A DNA stretch of 19,626 nucleotides. Source: Mycogone perniciosa. Its lineage: Eukaryota; Ascomycota; Sordariomycetes; Hypocreales; Hypocreaceae. Numbering within the stretch: the first letter of the stretch is position 1; the number at the start of each line of letters is the position of its first letter. Shown here piece by piece: positions 1 through 7,079 of the stretch. The position numbers and the translations under genes were made by a program. The stretch spans positions 1-19,626 of the forward strand of contig JAOALB010000313.1 in assembly GCA_025331125.1 (NCBI GenBank), read 5' to 3'. Below the pieces are notes generated by a model. The model saw only the letters and a list, made by a program, of their open reading frames with translations. It was not told the DNA's origin and searched no databases.

Positions 1-492
1 GGATACAATATTGGGTCACCTCCACGTGGTCCTGTCAGTTCAAGACCGGCCTAACTGGCCAGCAAGCTGCCAGAGAATAGCCGGAGGTGTTGACCTTATG
101 ACCGTTACGTTTCGCTGGACAAAGGAAAAGATTCGAGGCCTAGGGCCTCAGGATTCAGGCACCAGGATGAAAACCCCTCCTTGCAGAGGGGAAAACCCTG
201 AGTGTTGGCTGCTGAGCCCTCTACGAGGTCTAGCAAGTGGTTCAGGGCAGGCCGAGGCTTGCGAGACGGTGTGTTGGCTGTGCCTCTTGCGAGGCAGCAG
301 TAGTGCCTCTCGTGAGACAGTGTGTCAGCTATGCCTCCTACGAGGCGATAGTCGTGCCTTTTGCGAGGCGATGTGTCTCTTGCGATACATTAGAGCCTAG
401 CCAGTCGTTAACAACAGTATTCACTCAAGCCACCTGTTCTACAGAATCGTAACCACACTGCTCAGATTACATGCCTCAACTTTCTGCCAACA
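1..492 (+). repeat. LTR-like repeat remnant (3' part), with internal 51-bp tandem repeats
   Basis: The stretch from about 397 to 492 aligns by eye with 1900-2000. Shared blocks in the same order are CAGTCGTTAA, TCTA(C/T)AGAATC, ACTGCTCAG and a last block TTTC(T/A)GC..AACA. Both copies stop resembling each other right after the terminal AACA, which is what an LTR 3' end (..CA) looks like. The left boundary cannot be fixed; it may lie outside the window or near 33 (TGTCAG). The plus-strand open frame at 11-400 is explained by the tandem repeat and is not called as a gene. The LTR identity is inference from paralogy inside the window; the superfamily is not known. Confidence 0.45.
202..398. repeat. 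51-bp tandem repeat, about 3.5 degenerate copies
   Basis: Units starting TTGCGAGACGGTGTG (259), TCGTGAGACAGTGTG (310) and TTGCGAGGCGATGTG (361) are spaced exactly 51 bp apart. A weaker partial unit precedes them from about 202. Because 51 is a multiple of three, the array keeps one frame open and produces a false repetitive ORF. It sits inside the LTR-like remnant, upstream of the conserved LTR 3' end. Confidence 0.7.
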
Positions 493-544
493 TACACTCT
501 ACTCTCGGTATATCCCTTAGGAATCTGGCCTAGAAAATCACATT

Positions 545-1365
545 TTACCTTCTTAAACCTCATGAAAGCACAGGTTTCGCTCTATAAGTAGTTGGAAAAT
601 CCAGCCAGCATGGTGAACTGCTTCCTGCAATTGCCCTTCGAATTCAGGCAATAATACACCTTCTGCTTGTGCGTATACGAGTTTAGATGAGCATTCAGAG
701 CGTTAACGGTGTTAAATTCCTCGTGGCACAAATAACACTCCCAGTATAAGATGTTAAATAGACGGCTAATGGCCGAATATTTGACACTCTCTTCCTAATG
801 CCATTCAATCTGCGTATTAGTGATGACGTCATGCGGGCCACGCTCGCGAGTCATGCGGAGGATGATTTTGCGGTTAAGCTTAGGGGCATGATGGCAAGAG
901 CCCGTCTCGAAGTGGTGGGCGAGACCCCTAGGAGTGGTGAACTTCGCCTTTAAGAAAGTTTGGAGGATATTGGTGCCGCGGCGAACCTTTGACCGAAAGT
1001 GCTAAAAGTAGACTTGTCAGCATTGAATTCATTTTATAGGATATTATAGGCATAAGAAAGTCTTACCATCTGCAAGTCGTTTCTATTTGAGAATCGCTGG
1101 CCACAATCCCTGCACTTAGTGAGACTTGGCCTTCCTATGCTTATCGACCGCATCCCGATCGTGGAATTTCCTTCCACATATCTGACAAGGGATCTTTGGT
1201 GTCCGATGTTTAACATCGGCCATGTGTTGGTTTACGGCTTCCCGAGAGGAAAACCGTTTTGGACAAGTCTCACATTTGAAGCGCGGTGTTTGAGGTAAGG
1301 GGATCGATGCGAATGGTGGTGGTTGAGTTTTAGGTTGTCCTAAGGACCAGACGTCAGTGTCACTT
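545..1365 (-). pseudogene. decayed multi-C2H2 zinc-finger protein gene (two exons)
   Basis: Read right to left, the open frame starts near 1365 with a Pro-rich stretch and two complete C2H2 fingers: FKCETCPKRFSSREAVNQHM and, next, CQICGRKFHDRDAVDKHRK. A frameshift near 1120 then leads into a third finger start, CRDCGQRFSNRNDLQM. A 65-nt intron fits at 1066-1002: GTAAGA donor, GCTGAC branch, TTTTAG acceptor, phase 0. Exon 2 runs through AKFTTPRGLAHHFETGSC, DVITNTQIEWH, CYLCHEEFNTVNALNAHLNS and YTHKQKVYYC, then ends in the family tail SETCAFMRF. This order is that of a common fungal multi-finger C2H2 family, probably nucleic-acid binding. Damage: the frameshift, stops at 795-797 and 582-584, and loss of both cysteines in the fourth finger (ILQTFL where CPFC is expected). 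The 5' end is unclear, with a stop near 1370. The gene is almost surely dead. Family assignment is strong, function is not known. Confidence 0.75.
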
Positions 1366-1661
1366 CAAAACTGTTTATACAGGCAACACTATATACTTTC
1401 ACCATAGAAATGGTTGATAACCTTTCCCCCAGAAACCTGTAGACCTGCGAGGACACTGTGCCCTTGCACGTGCCCAAACGTAGCATTTGCCATTGATCAT
1501 ATGGTTAGACTCGCTTTAATCGTTTAGTTTTCTCCGTGTCGTCTGTTTCGCAAACTTCAATCAAAATAATTCCATGTATCAAGACGTTACGCCAAGGCAA
1601 ATAACTTTCTTTCCTGTCGAACTAGACGCAGGCATCTATGTAAAGATCTAGATTCAGCTAA
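1366..1661. other. no gene seen; possible degraded 5' end of the C2H2 relic
   Basis: This stretch separates the zinc-finger relic from the solo LTR. On the minus strand a short open frame (about 1501-1393) begins with ATG and runs some 35 codons, but it has no family signature and I cannot splice it convincingly to the zinc-finger frame. Nothing else is supportable here. Confidence 0.3.
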
Positions 1662-2000
1662 TGTTCAGCCCGTCGATGGGAGACCTACCCCGCTGTCACG
1701 ACCCGACCATGTCGAAGACCAGGTCACCAGGATACGGGAGAATATCGGATCGTTCAGCCAATCAACAGAGATTGGTCACCAACTTGATCACTACGATATG
1801 GCAGTGATTACAGCAACGCTCACTAAGGAGATCAGCGATCACCTATGTATCTCCTTTGTATATAAGACTGGATAAGTTACGATCATTTAGTATAGTTAAT
1901 TAGACAGTCGTTAATAAATTACATTCATTAGAACCACCAGCTCTATAGAATCTTGACAACACCATACTGCTCAGTATTCTCTCTGACCTTTCAGCTAACA
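1662..2000 (+). repeat. candidate solo LTR (about 339 bp; inner start at 1694 also possible)
   Basis: The element begins TGTT (1662) and ends AACA (2000), the TG..CA inverted ends expected of an LTR. A second possible start is TGTCACGACC at 1694. It has a TATA-like TGTATATAAG near 1856-1865 at the position expected for an LTR promoter, and its last 100 bp resemble the end of the copy at 492. The flanks are CTAA on the left and TTAG on the right, an inverted rather than direct match, so no target-site duplication is proven and a TIR element is not excluded. No gag/pol sequence lies next to it, so it is called solo. Confidence 0.5.
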
Positions 2001-2014
2001 TTAGTGAGATTAGA

Positions 2015-2302
2015 ATGTGTTACGGGTGTGGTATGAAGGCAGCGTCCTTAAAACAGTGCGGAAATTGCTCATTTTTCTGGTATTGTGACAGGGTAAGACT
2101 GCCGTTTAAAAATCCCACGTTGTGTTGACTTGGATGCTAATATTAGTGCTATAAGGCCTGTCAGACTGCTGGCTGGAACGAGAAAGGCCACAAGGCTGAC
2201 TGCAAGCTCCTCAAGGATCCCGATTTGCGAGGATTGTTTGTTCTCGACTGGGACAAGTTTGATAGCCTTGTTCGATTTCCCCTTCACGTCGCAAAGGGGT
2301 AG
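2015..2302 (+). CDS. small MYND zinc-finger protein, two exons, probably truncated (74 aa)
   Basis: Exon 1 (2015-2092) begins ATG and encodes CYGCG, then CGNCSFFWYCDR. A 63-nt intron (2093-2155) has a GTAAGA donor, a GCTAAT branch-like motif and an AAG acceptor. Exon 2 (from 2156) continues in phase 0 with ACQTAGWNEKGHKADC and ends at TAG 2300-2302. Together they form a complete MYND finger: C-x2-C, C-x2-C, YC-x3-C, H-x3-C. MYND fingers mediate protein-protein contacts and occur in large fungal families. The finger is followed by a conserved-looking LKDPDLRGLF and LDWDKFDSLVRFPL. The frame then stops; a second intron (2299-2341) is conceivable but gives only about ten more codons. An alternative open frame after 2342 suggests a frameshifted, truncated copy. 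The ATG lies only 14 bp after the LTR end, so the LTR may have removed or replaced the original 5' region. Domain call is firm; whether the gene is alive is not. Confidence 0.55.
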
Positions 2303-2744
2303 AGAGCGTTGGTTTGGCCTGAGTTCGGATTTCCATAACAGGTCCAGGCTGTCCTCCTCGCACAAATGGTGATATTGGATGACTGGTGTATATCTTGAGG
2401 GTGCCACCGTGGTATTGAAGCGAGGGTATAAGCCTCGTCATACTGTGGCTCTAATTGCACGTATAACTGCAGGCTGTAAATCCCTACTGTAGGGTGTTTG
2501 CAATTCAATGAATTACACACTTTCCGGGGTAAGGGTGGGGGGATTGTTCGATGTTAGGGGGGGGGATCTGTTTATGCCCTAGTCCTTGGAGTTTCGCAGG
2601 TTCTCAGATCCTGAGGTGATGTCAAACCGCTATACCAGACCAGCAGAAGTGAAGTCAGCAATTGTAGCTGATAGTGCAGGTTATATTGCATTTGACAGGT
2701 GAGCGAGGTGATAAAGGGTTTGAGGAAGCTATCGAAAGCTCCTG
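2303..2744. other. no confident gene; likely decayed 3' part of the MYND gene
   Basis: Frames after 2342 contain a helical-looking run (VQAVLLAQMVILDDW) that could be the frameshifted continuation of the MYND protein, soon ended by stops. Beyond about 2450 I see only short random frames and a G-rich patch (2530-2570, with a run of nine G). Confidence 0.3.
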
Positions 2745-3170
2745 CTAACTGTATGGTAGTGGCTTGATGGTGCCTTTCCGCAAAGCTGGACAGATTAGAG
2801 GACTAGAGTCGGCTGCTTTGGCAAGGGCGAAGATGACTTCTTTCCTTGCTTTTTGGATAGCTTCAATTTCAGCCATCTGCCCTAGAGCTCTTCCGTGTGA
2901 ATTGAATTCGCTCTGTTTGTTTGGGCCCTCCTTTCCCTCAAGGCTGGCGGTAGGTGCTCTGACCGTGAAGATGGCTTTGGTCGGAAGGGTGAGCTTAGGT
3001 ACCTCCGTGCTGCCTTACGACTGTCAAAGAGATAGGGCCTTCGTGCCAACCTGTTTACATTTCGTCTACATCGTCTCTCTGTCAAACTTTCGCCCCGGTA
3101 GACAGATGAATGGAAGACTGATCGATGTTCCCCGGAGAGTGACCTGACAAGGAAGGTGGCTGGAAGCGGA
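2745..3170 (-). pseudogene. decayed coding relic of unknown family
   Basis: A minus-strand frame without stops runs from 3014 to a TAG at 2745-2747 (89 codons). It has coding-like composition, including a charged helix QMAEIEAIQKARKEVIFALA. Upstream, another minus frame (3168 to about 3015) looks coding but is broken by TGA and TAA codons, compatible with TGG-to-TGA and CAA-to-TAA changes, before a frame change. A good acceptor precedes it (CTGAC branch, TTTGTTTCAG ending at 3169). No start codon is obvious. I do not recognise the family. The relic reading rests on composition and the splice-like site only; it could be chance openness in GC-balanced DNA. Confidence 0.3.
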
Positions 3171-3378
3171 ACTGAAACAAAACGTCAGTTTACAACTCTC
3201 CCCTGTAAAAATTCTTCTGCGCTAGCAGTTGTTATGGTTTGTTAGCTCAGCGAGGTGTTTTGCAGGCCAAAACTGCTCTGTCTCTCCGCTTGGGCTTACC
3301 GGGCCCTAACAGCGCACAAAGAGGAAGGAATTCAGAGAGCTTCACCTTCCTCGAGAGCTGGCCTCACAATCTGCGCAG

Positions 3379-3699
3379 CTCTACTCTAGAGGTTGAGAGA
3401 TAGCATGTTTTACATCTGAGAGAGCCTGGTTCTTTGACGCGTCCATCGCGCTGCGTGTGGTCAAGGAACCAAACGGGTGCCGGGTAAAAAAAAAATATGT
3501 AGAGAGATTGACGATGGAGAACGGTGAAGGCTACCTCAGAGAAATCAGCAAGTGGGTGAATGAATGCCAACGAAACGTCGACGCTGAAGAATGTAGGGCG
3601 GGTAGAGAACCGCCCTTGAGCCTTTCAGCCATGAGGACTGAATCGAGAGAATCAGGACTAGTGCGAGGTGCTGACAATGGCGGCGCTGAAACTTGGTGA
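3379..3699 (+). CDS. hypothetical short ORF, unrecognised
   Basis: The frame is open from 3379 to TGA at 3697-3699. The first in-frame ATG is at 3514 and would give 61 residues beginning MENGEGYLREISKWVNECQ; an upstream exon joining at the AG before 3379 is conceivable. A run of ten A (3486-3495) lies in the open part before that ATG. The product would be acidic to neutral, hydrophilic, with no signal peptide or membrane segment. I see no domain. Antisense frames are also open here, so this may be chance. Confidence 0.22.
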
Positions 3700-3847
3700 T
3701 TGTATTTGAATTGGCTCATCTCCCATCACCATCAGGTTGTATGGGAAAAAATATCTAACTTGAGATACGAAAATATCCAGGATCGGCCAGACGGCGAGTA
3801 TATTCGTATTCTGACATTAGCCCCAACCCCCGACACTCTGGCTCCCA

Positions 3848-4390
3848 TCAATGTGCATTCTCAGTTGTTAAATTACTTCTCAGTTTTCGCATACTATGAA
3901 TGATGGCTTCAAAAGTCATAATTGCTTCCTCCATATGCTTAGCACACTGACGAAGATAGTGCTGCATCGGATGCCTGGATTTTGCGCTACGATACGCGCT
4001 TGAACAGCTGATGACGGCATGGTGCAATGCTCTGCTGCATTTGACAGCTCTCTCTGACCCCGATATCCTTCGTTTCTGTTTTCTCCGCTTTGGATCCCTC
4101 TTCATTTCAAAAGAGGCCCCCAATCTGGCCTGGAGTCATTGCTCGACGTCAGTGTTCAATCGCCGTCTTACTCCTTCCTTCTGGCAATGATGAGTCTCGG
4201 CCCGTTCTACCTTTGTAAGGACCTTGGTTGAACAACTTTGTGGCAGATGTAACGAATGTTTACTCTTCTCCATCAGACTCGCAAGCGGCGTCAGTTCTGG
4301 TCTCGTTGCGCTGAGAGACAGTCTTCTCGTCGTGGCCCAAGTCGTGTTCGTCATTGCATTGGGCGTCGTGGAAGAAATGGGAGAGAGCAT
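3848..4390 (-). CDS. hypothetical basic protein, possible two-exon gene (153 aa)
   Basis: Two minus-strand open frames join in phase 0 if an 81-nt intron is removed (4210-4130): donor GTAGAA, branch CACTGAC, acceptor CCAG. Exon 1 starts at ATG 4390-4388 (MLSPISST) and is Ser/Thr-rich, 60 codons. Exon 2 (4129-3848) carries a basic cluster KRDPKRRKQKRR, a possible nuclear localisation signal, then a helical Cys/His-containing stretch (HHAVISCSSAYRSAK, HYLRQCAKHMEEAIMTFEAI) and ends ENAH-stop. No known domain is recognised. A perfect TGACGTCA lies about 130 bp upstream (4518-4525). A competing frame over exon 1 (4478-4260) is acidic and also open. The model is plausible, not proven. Confidence 0.33.
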
Positions 4391-4479
4391 CAGCACCACT
4401 GGAATTGCCCTTGGCTGTCCCAGCTTGTCGGCTTCCGGGTGGCTCTCGAAACTGCCAGATGCTTACTAGTTGGCTCATT

Positions 4480-5120
4480 TAGCTATGGCTGATTGTTCGC
4501 AGTTGACTGTTATCTAATGACGTCAGAAGAATACGATAGTCCAGATGCTGCTGACGCTAAAACAAACAGCCATACAGCAGCTTTATGATGTTTAGAGCAG
4601 GCCGACTTAATGCTGTGTAGGCAAGTATGTCAATGTAATGCCTTGAGGTGGATAGGCCAAGCTAATATCACAAAGGATTTCGTTTTCCAGTTTCTGGAGT
4701 GTTAAGTGTATCCGATCAGGAGGAGAGGGGTTACACAAGTCCTGTAGCGATGCGCCCGCGAGCTGCCAGCCTCGCGCGGCTGCGTTGTAGCGGGCGGTCT
4801 TTGACAGATGGTTCCTGCAGTAGAGATGTGGTGCCGCACTTTATGAAGTCGTGGCTGCGCATTCCTTCACCCCCTTGCCCCCTTCCACTCCCCCGTCCCT
4901 CCTCCCCCTTCTACTCACCCACCTCCCCTGACGCCTGCAGCCCCAGCACCCATCCTGACAGACCACAAACGCACCGAGTGTCGGTCCATGGGTGGAGATA
5001 CGATACCAACTCTCGAACTCACGTCTCACGCACCAGCCTGCATGGAAATCATCAGGCAGGGTAAGGGGTGGGGAAGCGAGCTAGGTTTCTAGTGGATTGG
5101 TCGAAAATGCTCTTTTATAT
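4480..5120. other. intergenic; pyrimidine-rich tract, no gene seen
   Basis: Contains a perfect TGACGTCA (4518-4525) and a strongly C/T-rich plus-strand tract (about 4861-4935), which makes a false 121-aa open frame at 4699-5064. It is downstream of the SET-MYND gene (3' side) and upstream of the hypothetical minus-strand gene at 4390. I see no domain in any frame. Confidence 0.4.
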
Positions 5121-6656
5121 TTATTTCATCTCAGAACCATTCTTAGAAGCTGTAGCTCGACATACTGCCCTGTGCTCTTTGTAATGAGCGACTTGACACG
5201 TCCGCCCGCAATACATAACCGCTTTGCACCTCCCGCACAACATCAACTGCACATAAACCTTTTCGCAATTCGCGCATCGCGCCGGTGCCGATGACGAACC
5301 CCTCCCATTCCCACTTCCGCTCTCCACCGCCGCTAACAAATCCTCCGCTCTCTTTCTCGCCAATCTCAACACCCGCTGTTCGCCCAAGCTAACGTGCGCC
5401 GCCGCCCATGCGTTCCCTCCCGAAGAATAGACGCCCTTCGCGAGTTTTTCTTCTAGCTTTTCCAGTTGAGTTCCGAAACCATCCAGAAGACCACCGATCG
5501 ATTCTACCAAAAACCGCAGGACTTCCACTTCGTTCGAATCGCTGATTTTCTCATCTGTAGCATCTATTTGCTGAAGCGCTATGACAGCGAGATCTGATTC
5601 GTTCGATCGCTGAATACGGAGGTATCGAAGGACATTTTTCGGTAGCGGATTGGTGAGAGTGAGGGAGATGGTAGAAGTCGAATCGAGTCCAGCCGATTCC
5701 CAGAGCTTATGCTTTTGCTCAAAAAAAGGCGCCATAGGGTGCGTTACAAGAACGAGATCATAGCTGTCGTTAGGATTACCAGGTACGACAAAGCCATAGA
5801 GACGTAAAAGGCGATTATTTGGAATAGGCCCATAATAGATAAAAACCTGAAAGACTCCCCGGTAAGCGCACAGATTGGTACCATCAGAGAACAAGGCGAA
5901 CATACCTGATCTCCGGCTTCGTAGTCTTTCCCCGCAAGGACAGAGAGGTTTCCAGACAAGACATCGTAGACGTGACACTGCTTAACCTCGGACGAGTGGT
6001 TCAACATATCCGCTAAGGGCGCCAAAAGTCGAATCGAATTTCCATCGGGCAGTACAAAATCCATCGCACGACTCCACACGGTGCAGAGAGCCCACTTGTA
6101 CTAAAAAGAAGGGGAAGAAGCGTTAGTGGTTGATTCGAAACATCTATCACACGCGTATAACACCTACATCTTCGATGGTGAATTTGTCGAGTGGAAAAAG
6201 ATCTCGATACTGTCCAAGCACTCGCACGACTAATCCCTTGTAATCGTCCTCGATCCGTCGCTCCAGCTGCTTCGTGATGGTGTACAGCGAAGTCCCAGCG
6301 CAAACTTCCAACTCGTCCTCCGCAAAGAAGATGCTTGAAGAGTAGCTCGCAGGTAACGCCGCCACATGGCTTCGCAGGCCATCGTATCCCGACTCGCGCG
6401 ATCGGACAAAGAGAATATATGTAGCCAAGGTGTCTTCGACAGACAAGGGCGGCCGCGCGGAGCGAAGGGCTGGCCCAAGAAGGGAATCAGCATATGCATG
6501 TTCGACTGTCCAGAGAATGCCACATGGAATGGTGAGAATCCTTTCTCCTTCCTTGAAACGCCGCAGTGTTCTGACACCGCGCCCGGTGACCGGGAAATCG
6601 GCAAGCTCTAGGTCGTCCAGGCCTACCGCTCCAGATTCTTTCAGCCAGCTTTCCAT
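5121..6656 (-). CDS. SET-domain protein with C-terminal MYND finger (469 aa, three exons)
   Basis: Exons 6656-6168, 6100-5906 and 5846-5121 join in phase 0. The introns are 67 nt (donor GTAGGT, acceptor CTTTTTAG) and 59 nt (donor GTATGT, acceptor CTTTCAG). Start is ATG 6656. The N-terminal SET half has the Gly-rich TGRGVRTLRRFKEGERILTIP type motif near residues 24-44. The SET core continues with LAPLADMLNHSS (Asn197-His198) and YYGPIPNNRLLRLYGF (about 232-247), the cofactor-pocket and Tyr motifs of the SETD3/SETD6/Rubisco-LSMT/RKM class. A helical substrate-binding-like region follows (about 270-400). The last 50 residues form a complete MYND finger with Cys419, Cys422, Cys432, Cys435, Cys441, Cys445, His449, His453 and Cys457. 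The family transfers methyl groups from S-adenosylmethionine to protein lysines (some members to histidine); the substrate is not readable from sequence. MYND probably recruits partners. MYND after the SET core differs from the SMYD arrangement, where MYND interrupts the SET. No inactivating mutation is visible. Confidence 0.88.
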
Positions 6657-6665
6657 GGAATCGGA

Positions 6666-6692
6666 TCAGAGAGAGTGGGCGCGAAGAAGCAT
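6666..6692 (-). promoter_or_regulatory. upstream ORF in the SET-MYND leader (8 codons)
   Basis: On the minus strand an ATG at 6692-6690 opens an eight-codon frame (MLLRAHSL) closed by TGA at 6668-6666, only nine bases before the main ATG. The leader is pyrimidine-rich, as is usual for fungal 5' UTRs. If the transcript starts upstream of 6692, this uORF would lower or regulate translation of the SET-MYND protein. Transcription start is not known. Confidence 0.35.
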
Positions 6693-7079
6693 GGGGGAGA
6701 GAACTGCCAATTCGTAGCTACTACTAGATGACGTCTCGGGCCTTGGATATTTCGTGGTGGGGGCTGGACTTTCGTTTGAGAATGGGCACAAACAGAACAG
6801 AAATTAATTCCGCTCGGAGGCGTCTAGCCTAGAGGGCCATAGCTCAGATTACATAACCACATTTCGAAACTTCGGATCGGGCTTGGCCTCATACCAACCC
6901 TTACATGTGACGTCTCACGTGGATTGTGAACCATCTACCATCCATCCCACCAACCCCTGATTCCCTGCCGCGGACCAACTCAGAGATTACCGTCTCTAAG
7001 AGTTCAGTGTCCTATCTTCAGCAACCGAAGCTATGTCCGCTGCATTACTGTGAGGAGGTGATGGTTGGTGTTCGGGTTA
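6693..7079. other. promoter side of SET-MYND and probable 3' end of the LINE
   Basis: No gene is seen. It should hold the SET-MYND promoter (minus) and the LINE 3' UTR. A GGAT/GGTA-type short repeat on the minus strand (about 6930-6950) could be a LINE 3' tail; no poly(A)/poly(T) run is present. GTGACGTC at 6907-6914 recurs next to the presumed LINE 5' end (11068-11075) and might be part of a target-site duplication. The block GCTCAGATTACAT (6843-6855) also occurs in the first LTR remnant (461-473), possibly by chance. Confidence 0.3.

Noticed and set aside
11..400. 129-aa plus-strand open frame with repeated Cys motifs
   Set aside because: It is produced by a 51-bp tandem repeat whose length keeps frame; it lies in an LTR-like remnant and has no domain.
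1..2000. A complete LTR retrotransposon bounded by the two LTR-like copies
   Set aside because: The interval holds a minus-strand zinc-finger relic and no gag, protease, RT or integrase; the two LTRs are also quite diverged.
4224..4469. Hydrophobic 81-aa plus-strand frame that looks like a membrane protein
   Set aside because: It is antisense to a hydrophilic minus-strand frame; hydrophobicity is the usual mirror of acidic/polar codons.
4699..5064. 121-aa Pro/Ser-rich plus-strand frame
   Set aside because: Caused by a C/T-rich tract; no domain and no splice-supported continuation.
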